Position numbers and translations under genes: made by a program
NCBI GenBank assembly: GCA_017443895.1
Contig: JAFSXU010000060.1
Span: 62,001-126,000, forward strand
Direction of reading: 5' to 3'
DNA: 64,000 nt
DNA from: Clostridia bacterium
GTDB taxonomy: Bacteria; Bacillota; Clostridia; UBA1381
The notes under the pieces: model-generated
The model's input: the letters and a program-made list of their open reading frames with translations, nothing else
Told to the model about the DNA's origin: nothing
Database searches by the model: none
Shown: positions 19,063-27,883 of the stretch, piece by piece
Numbering within the stretch: position 1 is the stretch's first letter
How the letters are laid out: every line of letters starts with the position of its first letter

Positions 19063-20052
19063 CTATTCCTCCAATTTAACTAATGCAGAGTTTATTCCTG
19101 AATATGTTAATTTTTCATTTGTTACCGTTTTTAAAATCTTGCTGTTATCCAGAATGTAGGGATAGAGCGTGTGCGTGTGGTTGGGTTCGAGCAAATCACA
19201 AACACTGCCCGAAAATTTTTTGTTTTCAATATACGCCTTTAAAATCCTTGAAGGATTGTTTGAAACCCGTGTTGCAAGCTTCAGTGAGGGGAATAATCCC
19301 TCGTAAAGCTCTGTATCCTCGGGCCGTATAAAGTTTGTAATGTCCAAATACGATTTTATATGCTCTTTATCCGATAGGTATTTGTGGCATATCCCATGAA
19401 ATGCATAGCCGTTGTCCATTTTCCGTATCTCGTTCTCGTGAGATACAAGGTTATCGTGGAATGTATGCGCCGAGCAGTTATTTAAGCAACCGCTGTTTGC
19501 AAGGGCGTATAACCCCTTGCCGTTGTCGTCACACCATTTCTTTAATTTTTTAATCGCTTCAAAATCCCTGTTTAGCTCACGCTTTAGATAAAAGCTGTCA
19601 AAATAATCTGAAATATAGTCCATTCCCTCTATCGTGCCGATTGACATATTAACCGATGCCCTTACATCAATATCAGAAAAATTTTCCTTTATAAACTTTC
19701 CGATAATGGGTGAAGTGGTCGTAATACTGCTAAGCCCGAGGGTGGTTTTAACAAAATCAACCGTGTCGCCGATGTTTTCAAAGAACGCCTTTGAAAGGCT
19801 GTCCGCTCCGTAGCAGGTGGCGTTAAAGAGCAGGTTAAATTTTATCCCGTTTTTTGAAAGCGTGGAAAGGTCGCTCATTTTTCGGTTGGCCGCTTCCCAT
19901 TTTGAAAAATCGTTTGCAATATATGTAGTGTTTCGCCCGTTTGCAAACCCGTCCCAGGCAAAATACACCTCATGTATGCTGTCCTTGTTTGATATTATAG
20001 TGTCAATAAAATCCGTTTCGGGTCTTAACTGGTATCCTACTGAAAATTTCAC
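19063..20052 (-). CDS. U32-peptidase-like (UbiU/UbiV-type) Fe-S protein
   Basis: 329 residues beginning with GTG (GAGGGA upstream). The fold and 'ANSGCLNNCSAH' signature match the U32 'peptidase' superfamily, many members of which (UbiU, UbiV, RlhA, TrhP) are [4Fe-4S] enzymes that add hydroxyl groups rather than cut peptides. Four candidate ligands are visible: Cys189, 193, 222 and 285. As first gene of the operon, ahead of three other Fe-S proteins, it may hydroxylate or transfer groups on the same substrate. Cytosolic. The link to the reductases is inferred from gene order. Confidence 0.72.
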   Translation of the reverse strand: MKFSVGYQLRPETDFIDTIISNKDSIHEVYFAWDGFANGRNTTYIANDFSKWEAANRKMSDLSTLSKNGIKFNLLFNATCYGADSLSKAFFENIGDTVDFVKTTLGLSSITTTSPIIGKFIKENFSDIDVRASVNMSIGTIEGMDYISDYFDSFYLKRELNRDFEAIKKLKKWCDDNGKGLYALANSGCLNNCSAHTFHDNLVSHENEIRKMDNGYAFHGICHKYLSDKEHIKSYLDITNFIRPEDTELYEGLFPSLKLATRVSNNPSRILKAYIENKKFSGSVCDLLEPNHTHTLYPYILDNSKILKTVTNEKLTYSGINSALVKLEE

Positions 20053-20083
20053 AACATATCCCTCATTTTTATCTTTTATATTA

Positions 20084-20112
20084 TTGATTATAGCATTTGT
20101 TTGTGATACAAT
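20084..20112. promoter_or_regulatory. Overlapping divergent promoters between the AraC gene and the Fe-S operon
   Basis: Plus strand: TTGATT (20084-20089), 17-base spacer, TACAAT (20107-20112), toward the AraC gene. Minus strand: perfect TATAAT (20087-20092) toward the Fe-S operon, with no recognisable -35 at the proper distance. The plus -35 and minus -10 overlap, so polymerase can occupy only one. The missing -35 suggests the operon needs an activator, plausibly the divergent AraC protein. Confidence 0.6.
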
Positions 20113-20191
20113 GTTTTAAATAATAAATAACAAATATAAGAAAACAAACTTTTTAAATAAATCTGATTTTGGAAAACGGGAGATATTGAAA

Positions 20192-21037
20192 ATGGAAGTA
20201 TATAACATAAATCCCAATATACGCTATGCCAAGGAGCACAATAATTTCAGAGGAATGCCGTATCTTAGCAAGTGCTACGATTGCAGGCTGTTCTATATTT
20301 GCAGTGGTGAGGGATATGTAACGGTTGACGGTAAAAAATATAAATTTTCGGATAATTATATAATGTTTTTCCCGCCCAAAACAGAATACAGGTTTATGAT
20401 AAGCGACAGCGACTCCATAACCGTTCAGGTTTTCAATTTTGATTTGTCCGATGAATATTTTTCACATTCAACCTCCCTGGGAACACCGCCAAAGGAGGAG
20501 TTTGACAATTCCAAACTGCCCCTGTACGAGCTGCCAAAGGAGTTTGACCATGTAATCATAAGAGAGGATTTTTTAAGGATAAACGAAATGCTTGGCGAAT
20601 GTGTTAAAATTTTTATACCCAAGTCCAAATATTATAAAGAAATTGCATCGTCGGTATTGAAAAGGGCTTTGTTATTGCTTTTAACGGAGGAAAACTCGCT
20701 TGGTAAAAACAACAGGCTTGTCGCTTCGGTTCTGGATTATATAAACAAAAACTATGCAGACTCAAATTTATCAAATCAATTTATTGCCACACATTTTAAT
20801 TACCACCCGTATTATCTTAATAAGCTGATGAAAAACTTTACAGGCAAAACCATACATCAGTATATAATTTATTACCGTCTGAGAATGGCAAAGGATATGC
20901 TCCTTACAACCGACGACGATGTTAATACCATTGCGTGGAAGGTCGGGTTCAATTCGCCGTCACATTTTATTGATACATTCCACCGCCGTTTCGGGCGCAC
21001 GCCCTATGATTACAGACAGGCAAATATTTTGTACTGA
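20192..21037 (+). CDS. AraC-family regulator, divergent from the Fe-S operon
   Basis: 281 residues from the ATG at 20192 (GGGAG nine bases upstream; a TTG six bases earlier is too close). N-terminal cupin of the AraC type ('YICSGEGYVTVDGKKYKF', 'NYIMFFPPKTEYRF'), C-terminal double helix-turn-helix with 'VGFNSPSHFIDTFHRRFGRTPYDYR'. Divergent placement and the activator-type promoter make it the likely regulator of 20052-14481. The effector is probably a sugar or aromatic compound; unknown. Confidence 0.9.
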   Translation: MEVYNINPNIRYAKEHNNFRGMPYLSKCYDCRLFYICSGEGYVTVDGKKYKFSDNYIMFFPPKTEYRFMISDSDSITVQVFNFDLSDEYFSHSTSLGTPPKEEFDNSKLPLYELPKEFDHVIIREDFLRINEMLGECVKIFIPKSKYYKEIASSVLKRALLLLLTEENSLGKNNRLVASVLDYINKNYADSNLSNQFIATHFNYHPYYLNKLMKNFTGKTIHQYIIYYRLRMAKDMLLTTDDDVNTIAWKVGFNSPSHFIDTFHRRFGRTPYDYRQANILY

Positions 21038-21138
21038 CTTATAAATAAGGAAGAAACAGGAGAATACATAGCTTCGGTTTTTTATTTTAATGCAGAACTT
21101 AGGAAAAATTATCACCCAAAATGGGAAAAATCATCATA

Positions 21139-21167
21139 TTTAAAATAGGTAAAGATAGTGGTACAAT
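21139..21167 (+). promoter_or_regulatory. Weak sigma-A promoter before the D-aminoacylase gene
   Basis: TTTAAA (21139-21144), 17-base spacer, TACAAT (21162-21167). The rest of the 203-base gap shows no terminator. Confidence 0.4.
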
Positions 21168-21240
21168 ATAGAGTAGGTATAAGTGTAATCTTTTATGTCA
21201 GATAATAAACATTTAAAATATTTATCGGGAGAAAAAATCA

Positions 21241-22749
21241 GTGTATGATTTGGTTATAAAAAACGGAACAATCATTGATGGCAGCGGTGATGACGGGTAT
21301 GTATCGGATATTGCAATATCGGGTGGCAGGATTGTGTGTATTTCAAAAAGCCTTGACGGTAAAAAAATAATTGATGCAAGCGGACTTACGGTAACACCCG
21401 GCTTTATTGACTCGCACAGCCATGCAGACAATGCCATGACAGACTATCCGGATATGATTGAAAAAATAGAGCAGGGTATAACAACCTCTGTTGCAGGGCA
21501 ATGCGGAATATCTCAAACACCGATAAGGGTGGGCGATGCATATAAAACCTTTGCCGATACCGTAAATGAAGTTAAAGATATTCCCATGGGCGCCAATATT
21601 ATGTCATTTGTCGGGCATGGAACGATAAGGCAGGCGGTTATGGGTTTTGATAACCGAAAGCCAACAGATGGAGAAATGGCGCAGATGGAATTGCTGCTTC
21701 GTAATGCGATGGAGTCGGGAGCGGTAGGCTTGTCATTCGGGCTTATTTATTCGCCGGGCTGTTATGCCGATACCTCGGAGCTTACGGCACTTGCAAGGAT
21801 TGTAAAGGAATATAACGGCGTAATAAGCGCACATTTACGGAGCGAAGCATTTGAACTGGAAGAGGCGGTAGAGGAATTTTTAGATGTTACAAAAGCCACA
21901 GGCGCAAGGGCGGTGCTTTCACATCATAAAGCCATGTATAAGGCTAACTGGGGCAAGGTTAAAAACACTTTAAAAATGGTGGATAAGGCAATAAGCGAGG
22001 GCTATGAGGTATACTGTGATGTTTACCCATATACCGCATCGCACACAACTTTGATATCAACCGTTATCCCTCCAAAAAGGCGTGCCTTAGATAATGACGG
22101 GATTGTGGAGCTTCTAAACGATAAAGAGATGCGAAAAATAATAAAGGAGGAATATTCTTCCGTATACGGCGATGACCTTAGTTATATATCCATATCACAG
22201 GCGGCAAACCACCCTGAATATGAGGGCAGAAATATTTGCGAAATAGCAAAGGAGAACGGAGAGGACCCGTTTGACACCGCATTTAACATTATACAGGAAT
22301 GCAGAGCCGATGTTCATGTATTAAAGTTTGTAATGTGCGAGGACGATGTTGAGGCGGTAATAAAGCACCCTCGTGCAATGATATGCACCGATTCATCCGT
22401 TGCAAAGGGCAATGCGGCGTATCATCCCAGGCAGAGGGGCAGTTTCCCAAGAGCATTGGGCAGATATGTCAGGAAAAAGGGTGTTGTGCCTTTGGCGGAG
22501 ATGATAAGAAAATGTACATCAATGCCTGCATCGGTGTATGGACTCAAGTCAAAGGGCTTACTAAAGGAAGGATATGATGCTGATATTTGCATATTTAATG
22601 CAGAGCGCATTATTGACAGAGCCGATTATTCCGACAGCACTAAACGGTGCGAGGGCCTGGACTATGTAATACTTGGCGGTGAGGCAGTCGCAAAAAACGC
22701 CGTGTACACCGGACTCAAAAAAGGCGGTTTTATAAAAAAAGAGGCATAA
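21241..22749 (+). CDS. N-acyl-D-amino-acid deacylase (D-aminoacylase), amidohydrolase superfamily
   Basis: 502 residues, starting with GTG behind GGGAG. The metal-binding 'FIDSHSHAD' (H59, H61) follows the small N-terminal beta domain typical of amidohydrolases ('VIKNGTIIDGSG'). Later signatures match D-aminoacylase/dihydroorotase-like enzymes: 'SHLRSEAF'-like 'SAHLRSEAFELEEAVEEF', 'LSHHK' and 'ICTDSSV'. It hydrolyses N-acyl-D-amino acids to the D-amino acid and a carboxylate in the cytosol. The next gene is a D-amino-acid aminotransferase, so the pair likely recovers nitrogen and carbon from D-amino-acid derivatives such as peptidoglycan fragments. Confidence 0.88.
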   Translation: MYDLVIKNGTIIDGSGDDGYVSDIAISGGRIVCISKSLDGKKIIDASGLTVTPGFIDSHSHADNAMTDYPDMIEKIEQGITTSVAGQCGISQTPIRVGDAYKTFADTVNEVKDIPMGANIMSFVGHGTIRQAVMGFDNRKPTDGEMAQMELLLRNAMESGAVGLSFGLIYSPGCYADTSELTALARIVKEYNGVISAHLRSEAFELEEAVEEFLDVTKATGARAVLSHHKAMYKANWGKVKNTLKMVDKAISEGYEVYCDVYPYTASHTTLISTVIPPKRRALDNDGIVELLNDKEMRKIIKEEYSSVYGDDLSYISISQAANHPEYEGRNICEIAKENGEDPFDTAFNIIQECRADVHVLKFVMCEDDVEAVIKHPRAMICTDSSVAKGNAAYHPRQRGSFPRALGRYVRKKGVVPLAEMIRKCTSMPASVYGLKSKGLLKEGYDADICIFNAERIIDRADYSDSTKRCEGLDYVILGGEAVAKNAVYTGLKKGGFIKKEA

Positions 22750-22765
22750 AAGAAGGGATTTACAA

Positions 22766-23653
22766 ATGAGCGAATTACTAAAAAATTTGGGGTACTATGA
22801 CGGAAAATATGATTTGATTGAAAATATGAGTGTACCAATGACAGACAGAGTTTGCTGGTTCGGTGACGGAGTTTATGATGCAACGGCAACCAGAAACGGT
22901 ATAATTTACTGTGTCGATGATCATATAGACCGTTTTTATAATTCGGCGCAGATGGTGGATATAGAAATTCCGTACACAAAAAAAGAATTAAAATCTCTTC
23001 TTGAGAGCCTCGTAGCAAAGGTTGATACTAAAGACACCGACGGGGAAACCTTCCTGTACTGGCAGATTACAAGAGGCGCAGGAACATTAAGAAATCATGT
23101 TTACCCCGAGGATACAGAAGCCAAATTATGGGTTACTGTTACGCCCAGAAAGCTTGCCGATGTATATCGCAGGGCTAAGATTATATCGTATGAGGACAGG
23201 CGCTTTTATATGTGCAATATTAAAACCCTGTGTCTGCTCCCGAATGTTCTGGCGTCTGAAAAGGCGAAAAGAGCGGGCGCAGAGGAATGTGTTATGTACA
23301 GGAGCGAGGCTGACGGTATCAAGAACAGAGTAACCGAGGGCGCGCACACAAATATACATTGTATTAAGGATAATACTTTATACACCGCACCGCTTGATAA
23401 TCTTGTTCTTCCGGGCATTGCAAGAAAGAACCTGATTAAAATATGTAATAATCTTGGCGTTAAAGTTAAAGAAGAGCCGTACTCGCTGGATTTTTTGATG
23501 AATGCCGATGAGGTAATCCTTTCCTCAAGCTCCAATTTCTGTATTGTGGCAACGCAGATTGATGATATTGAAGTAGGCGGAAAGGCGCCCGAGCTTTTAA
23601 AGAAAATCCAGGACGCATTGCTTGAGGATTATTTAAAACATACGGAGATTTGA
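22766..23653 (+). CDS. D-amino-acid aminotransferase (class IV PLP enzyme)
   Basis: 295 residues. PLP-binding Lys153 lies in 'CNIKTLCLLPNVLA'. 'RVCWFGDGVYDAT' near residues 28-40 and 'TRGAGTLRNHVYP', with Arg109/His111 forming the substrate carboxylate trap of D-alanine aminotransferases, favour D- over branched-chain L-substrates. It starts 16 bases after the deacylase, so the two make a deacylation-transamination route giving 2-oxo acids. The usual length for the family is about 280. Confidence 0.88.
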   Translation: MSELLKNLGYYDGKYDLIENMSVPMTDRVCWFGDGVYDATATRNGIIYCVDDHIDRFYNSAQMVDIEIPYTKKELKSLLESLVAKVDTKDTDGETFLYWQITRGAGTLRNHVYPEDTEAKLWVTVTPRKLADVYRRAKIISYEDRRFYMCNIKTLCLLPNVLASEKAKRAGAEECVMYRSEADGIKNRVTEGAHTNIHCIKDNTLYTAPLDNLVLPGIARKNLIKICNNLGVKVKEEPYSLDFLMNADEVILSSSSNFCIVATQIDDIEVGGKAPELLKKIQDALLEDYLKHTEI

Positions 23654-23667
23654 TTTTGAGGAGCAAA

Positions 23668-23772
23668 GTCTGAAAAAATGCTCGTCGCATAGCACTGTTG
23701 CTGAGGACTTGAAGTACACAAGTACGGCTGCGTCCTTCATAACAGCACTCTGACAAGAGCATTTTTCCGGAC
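23668..23772 (+). ncRNA. Long imperfect stem-loop element (possible structured RNA or MITE-like repeat)
   Basis: The outer arms 23668-23683 and 23757-23772 pair over 16 positions with one wobble and one mismatch. An inner arm around 23691-23708 pairs imperfectly with 23731-23748, and the tip is a perfect ACTTG/CAAGT hairpin (23708-23722). The whole 105-base element could be drawn as one rod. It ends 19 bases before the GH38-like start codon. No protein is encoded. It might be a 5' regulatory RNA, a processed small RNA or a miniature inverted-repeat element; a genome-wide copy search would separate these. Confidence 0.6.
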
Positions 23773-23791
23773 GGTTTTGTGAAAGGAGTTA

Positions 23792-26467
23792 ATGGTTATA
23801 GAAATGAAGGTCAAAAAAATTGATGTTGTATCAAACACACACTGGGACAGGGAATTTCGTTTCAGCTTTGAAAAAACAAGACATAATCTTTTAACTATGC
23901 TTGATACCACGCTTGACATTTTGGAAAGTGATGATAAATACCACTCCTTTACCATGGACGGACACTCCATAATGATTGACGATTATTTGGAAATGCGTCC
24001 CGAAAGACGGGAGCAGGTAGAGAAATTTATCCGTGAGGGCAGGCTTATTATAGGTCATTACTATACACTGCCCGAGGAGTTTACCATTTCGCATGAGGCA
24101 ATAATCCGTAACCTCATATTTGGCAGGGAAACGGTTAAAAAATACGGCGGAACGGTACCGCCTGTTGCATACACCCCATCGTCGTGGGGACAGACAGGGC
24201 AGTTACCGCAGATTTTAAAGGATTTTAACATAGATTACATGATGTTCTACCGTGGAATTTCACATCATGAAGCACCTGCCGAGTATATCTGGAAAGCTCC
24301 CGACGGGAGCGAGGTAACGGCAAGCCGTTTTGCTCTTTATTGCAGATATAACTGGTATTATCAGGTGCACAGAGCCGTATCGAGAAACAGAGTATGGCAA
24401 AAGGACTATAAATGGGGCGAATTTGACGAGGCACCGTTTCGGTGTGCTGACGGTTTTATCGGACCGTCAATTAACTATGATTTAAAATCACCCGTTGCAA
24501 ACTATGATAAGGAGAACCTTAAAAAAGCAATCCTTGATATGCTGGAGGAGGAAAAGGGACATTTTACAACGCCCGTATTCCTCGGCATGAACGGACATGA
24601 TATTTCCGTAGGCTTTCCCCGTGAGAGTGAGGTTATAGAGGACGCAAAAGAGGCGTTTTTGGGCGAGATAGAAATAGAGCATACAAATCTTGAAGGCTTT
24701 TGGCGTGATGCCGAAAAGTATCTTGACAGGGATAATATGACGGTACTTACAGGCGAGCGCCGTTCATACTTAAAAGAGGGAAAATGGACATATCTTTTCC
24801 CGGGCACAATATCGGCAAGAACATACCTAAAGCAGGCGGATTTTAAGGCATATACAGAGCTTTCGTATATTGCAGAGCCGTTAAACGCCATGGCAGGTAA
24901 CGACGCTAAGAGGTATCTTCACAGGGGCTGGCAGTATCTTTTGTCAAATCACAGTCATGATGCAAACGGCGGATGTGCGCCCGATTGTGTGTGCAAGGAT
25001 ATGGAATACCGTTACCGCAAGGCAGAGGATATTGCAGAAATTGTATCGGAGGATGCAATGGCGCATATTGCTAAAAACTTATCACCCAAAGGTCAAAAGC
25101 AGGATATTGTACAGCTTGTTGTATACAATACCCTGCCGTATAAGAGGAATGTTATCGTACCTCTTGATGTTGAAGTGCCCGATACCTTAGGTGACGGCAT
25201 AAAGATTGACGGCGTGAAATTACAGGTTATTCAAAGCGAAAAATCCAGTATTTTTATGGATAATATATGGGATGTGCCAACTATATTGGAAAGCCGTCAT
25301 CACAGGCTGTATGCTGAATTTAAGAATATTCCCGCTATGGGCTATAAGGTCTTTGAGATAAAGGGAGATCCGCATAAACCACAGAAAAAAACAGGTATTG
25401 CCATGGGCAATATATTAGAAAACAGCAAACTAAAGGTGACTGTAAATTCAAACGGTACATTGGATGTTCTGTATAAGGAAACGGGCAAGGAATATAAGAA
25501 TCTAAATTTCTACACCTCGCAGGGCGAGGTCGGGAATGCATGGCAGCATAGGAGTCCCGAATTTGACAGAAAGTATACAACCTTGGGAACGAGCCACAGG
25601 ATTTATGTAACCGAAAGCGGAGATCTGTCGGGAACAATCGTAACCGAATGTGAATTTGAAGTTCCTAAGAGCTGTGAGCAAAATCCGAGCGATGTTTATA
25701 CCAAAATACCGATTAGAACAAGCTATACGCTTTATAAGGATGCAGATTATATAAGCGTTAAAACGGAGCTTATAAACAATGCAAAGGACCACTGGTTAAG
25801 AGCGAATTTCCCGACCGGTATACAGACGGAGTATTCATATTCCGACAGTCATTTTGATATTGTGCGCCGAGACATTGCCGTTCCCGATTCCACGGGCTGG
25901 GTGGAGCAGGCATTTGGAATGCAGCCCATGCGCACATTTGCCGCCGTAACAGACGGAAAAGACGGATTTTCGGTTATGCCAAAGGGCTTGTTTGAATATG
26001 AGGTGTTTGACGATAGCACCATGGCATTGACCTTAATAAGAGCGTGCCGTATAAAGCTTGCCGTATCGGAGGAAAAGGTAACAGAGCTTCAGGACGAGGG
26101 CGTGCAATGCCCCGGTAAGCAGGTGTTTGAATACGCAATGCACTTTGGTAAGGGTGAGATAAATGAACTGCCAAATTGTGCGGCGCAAATTTTTGCAAAT
26201 GTAAAATGCGCCGTATGCGGTAGGGGCAAGGGCACATTACCGCTTGAAAACAGCATGTTTGAAATAGAAAATAAAAATGTCCATGTAACAGCCGTAAAAA
26301 GAGCCGATAACGGTAATGGGATAATTGTAAGAATGTATAATCCTACAGATACGGAACAGCGAGTGGATATAAACGCTCAAAAATGTAAAATGGACGAGAG
26401 CGTCATAGGCGAATTTGACGGAATAGTCGGTGCAAAGAAAATAGTAACGGTAAAAACAGGAGATTAA
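23792..26467 (+). CDS. GH38-like alpha-mannosidase-related protein lacking the catalytic Asp
   Basis: 891 residues. Zn-site motif 'NTHWDRE' (H17, D19) and the distal 'NHSHDANGG' (about 386-393) match GH38. At the nucleophile position, normally P-D-S-F-G, the sequence reads P129-S130-S131-W132-G133, so the Asp that is both nucleophile and zinc ligand is replaced by Ser. The remaining architecture (central helical domain, large beta-rich C-terminus) is full length. No signal peptide, so cytosolic. Either the protein is not a retaining mannosidase, uses another residue, or is a binding protein. The ATG at 23792 is only three bases from AAAGGAG; a second ATG lies at 23804. Confidence 0.75.
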   Translation: MVIEMKVKKIDVVSNTHWDREFRFSFEKTRHNLLTMLDTTLDILESDDKYHSFTMDGHSIMIDDYLEMRPERREQVEKFIREGRLIIGHYYTLPEEFTISHEAIIRNLIFGRETVKKYGGTVPPVAYTPSSWGQTGQLPQILKDFNIDYMMFYRGISHHEAPAEYIWKAPDGSEVTASRFALYCRYNWYYQVHRAVSRNRVWQKDYKWGEFDEAPFRCADGFIGPSINYDLKSPVANYDKENLKKAILDMLEEEKGHFTTPVFLGMNGHDISVGFPRESEVIEDAKEAFLGEIEIEHTNLEGFWRDAEKYLDRDNMTVLTGERRSYLKEGKWTYLFPGTISARTYLKQADFKAYTELSYIAEPLNAMAGNDAKRYLHRGWQYLLSNHSHDANGGCAPDCVCKDMEYRYRKAEDIAEIVSEDAMAHIAKNLSPKGQKQDIVQLVVYNTLPYKRNVIVPLDVEVPDTLGDGIKIDGVKLQVIQSEKSSIFMDNIWDVPTILESRHHRLYAEFKNIPAMGYKVFEIKGDPHKPQKKTGIAMGNILENSKLKVTVNSNGTLDVLYKETGKEYKNLNFYTSQGEVGNAWQHRSPEFDRKYTTLGTSHRIYVTESGDLSGTIVTECEFEVPKSCEQNPSDVYTKIPIRTSYTLYKDADYISVKTELINNAKDHWLRANFPTGIQTEYSYSDSHFDIVRRDIAVPDSTGWVEQAFGMQPMRTFAAVTDGKDGFSVMPKGLFEYEVFDDSTMALTLIRACRIKLAVSEEKVTELQDEGVQCPGKQVFEYAMHFGKGEINELPNCAAQIFANVKCAVCGRGKGTLPLENSMFEIENKNVHVTAVKRADNGNGIIVRMYNPTDTEQRVDINAQKCKMDESVIGEFDGIVGAKKIVTVKTGD

Positions 26468-26469
26468 CA

Positions 26470-27111
26470 ATGTATACAAAACACAAATGGCAATCTGATA
26501 CATATTATAATTTCAACTATGCACAGTATTTACCTAAAGATTTTGACGAGGATAAGGAATATCCGTTGGTGCTGTTTTTGCACGGAGCAGGCGAGCGTGG
26601 CGACGATTTGGATATTGCCGCAAGGCACGGGTATATGAAATATGTGCGTGAAGAGGGCAAGGAATATCCGTTTATATGTATCCTACCGCAATGCCCAAAT
26701 AATAAATACTGGGGTTGCTATACAGAGTCATTGCTTGCATTCTTGGACTATATTTGTAAAACTCTGCCCGTTGATAAGAAAAGGATTTACCTTACAGGCT
26801 TTTCAATGGGCGGAACGGGTACATTTATGCTTGCAATGGCGGCGCCCGATAGGTTTGCGGCACTTGCGCCCGTGTGCGGATCGGGAATTGTATGGAATGC
26901 AGGTATAATAAGCAAAATACCGATATTTATGTACCATGGCGACTGCGATCCGATAGTGCCCGTAACAGAAAGCGTAAATATGCTAAGGGCGATTAACCAA
27001 AAGGGCGGAAATGCAAGATTAAAACTCTGCTACAGCGTCGGGCATGAGGCGTGGGATCATGCATATACAGACGATGCGCTCATTACATGGCTTATGGAAC
27101 AGCATTTGTAG
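26470..27111 (+). CDS. Alpha/beta-hydrolase esterase (phospholipase/carboxylesterase type)
   Basis: 213 residues. Oxyanion segment 'FLHGAGERGDD' (37-46), nucleophile Ser112 in 'TGFSMGGTG', acid at Asp158 or Asp160 in 'HGDCDPIVPV', and catalytic His192 in 'GHEAW' or His197. This arrangement is shared with acyl-esterases of the CE1/feruloyl-esterase-like group, so it may strip acyl groups from imported oligosaccharides. No signal peptide. It starts two bases after the GH38-like stop, so the two genes are translated together. Confidence 0.82.
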   Translation: MYTKHKWQSDTYYNFNYAQYLPKDFDEDKEYPLVLFLHGAGERGDDLDIAARHGYMKYVREEGKEYPFICILPQCPNNKYWGCYTESLLAFLDYICKTLPVDKKRIYLTGFSMGGTGTFMLAMAAPDRFAALAPVCGSGIVWNAGIISKIPIFMYHGDCDPIVPVTESVNMLRAINQKGGNARLKLCYSVGHEAWDHAYTDDALITWLMEQHL

Positions 27112-27143
27112 ACAAAAAAGATAAAGCATATGTGGAATACTTG

Positions 27144-27224
27144 TTTTGGAGTTTACACAAGGTCGGGGTATTCTACATAAATGAAGATAGGAGTGGTAGC
27201 TAAGGACTTTATTTTCATCAATGC
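27144..27224 (+). repeat. Left imperfect inverted repeat of a possible cassette
   Basis: Runs TTTTGGAGTTTAC...TCGGGG...ACATAAATGA...GACTTTAT...TCA.GC. It matches the reverse complement of 28069-28139, with the first 13 bases identical and the rest conserved with a few gaps. A local hairpin also exists (27131-27140 with 27169-27178, 9 of 10 paired). Confidence 0.65.
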
Positions 27225-27253
27225 AAAAAAAATACAAGAAAGGAGAAATGTTA

Positions 27254-27883
27254 ATGAAGAAACTTTTATTATGCATGGTATTTGCGTTGTGCGCAGCTGC
27301 GAGCGCAAATGCATATGCTGCAGATGCGACATATGATAAAGACACAGGCATTGTCAATATACCCGATGAAACACGAAATGTCAAAACTGTGATTATAACA
27401 GATGAAGATCCGACACAGAAAACGATAGAAGATAAGAATATTTACTATATGGATCAGGCATTACAGGGTTCACCGCTTAGTGCAGCCACAGGCTTTGCAA
27501 TCAAGGAAGATCCGCCTGCAGGTACATATTATATGACATTAAGGTATAGTGATGACACAACCGACAACAAAGAGTTTACAGTAATAAAAGAAATTATGCC
27601 GGGTGATTTGCCGATGAACCCAATAGGAACATCAATATTTGTAACAACTGATGCTGTTGATTCGTCAAATTATAGCAGTATAAAGGTAGGATTTACAAAA
27701 GACGGAACGACAACATACTTAGGCTGTAATTTGGATGAGCTTGGATGGAGTGCACTTAAATTAGGTGACACTAATGGAGCATTTGTCGGTGTTCAGTTAA
27801 ACGGTGCAGATGGATATGACAGTGTATCCATGTGGTTATCACCGGACATATTAGAAGACATAGGAGGTAACAGCAATGAATAA
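27254..27883 (+). CDS. Small secreted protein, unknown function
   Basis: 209 residues from the ATG at 27254 (AAAGGAG nine bases upstream; an in-frame ATG at 27248 is too close). A signal peptide (about 1-23, ending A-N-A-Y-A-A) is followed by a short beta-rich domain ('GTYYMTLRYSDDTTD...EFTVI', Ig-like in pattern) and a second beta region ending 'VSMWLSPDILEDIGG'. It contains no enzyme motif that I recognise. It and the next small ORF lie inside the inverted-repeat pair, and its codon use is slightly more A/T-rich than its neighbours, compatible with transfer (impression, not measured). Confidence 0.75.
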   Translation: MKKLLLCMVFALCAAASANAYAADATYDKDTGIVNIPDETRNVKTVIITDEDPTQKTIEDKNIYYMDQALQGSPLSAATGFAIKEDPPAGTYYMTLRYSDDTTDNKEFTVIKEIMPGDLPMNPIGTSIFVTTDAVDSSNYSSIKVGFTKDGTTTYLGCNLDELGWSALKLGDTNGAFVGVQLNGADGYDSVSMWLSPDILEDIGGNSNE

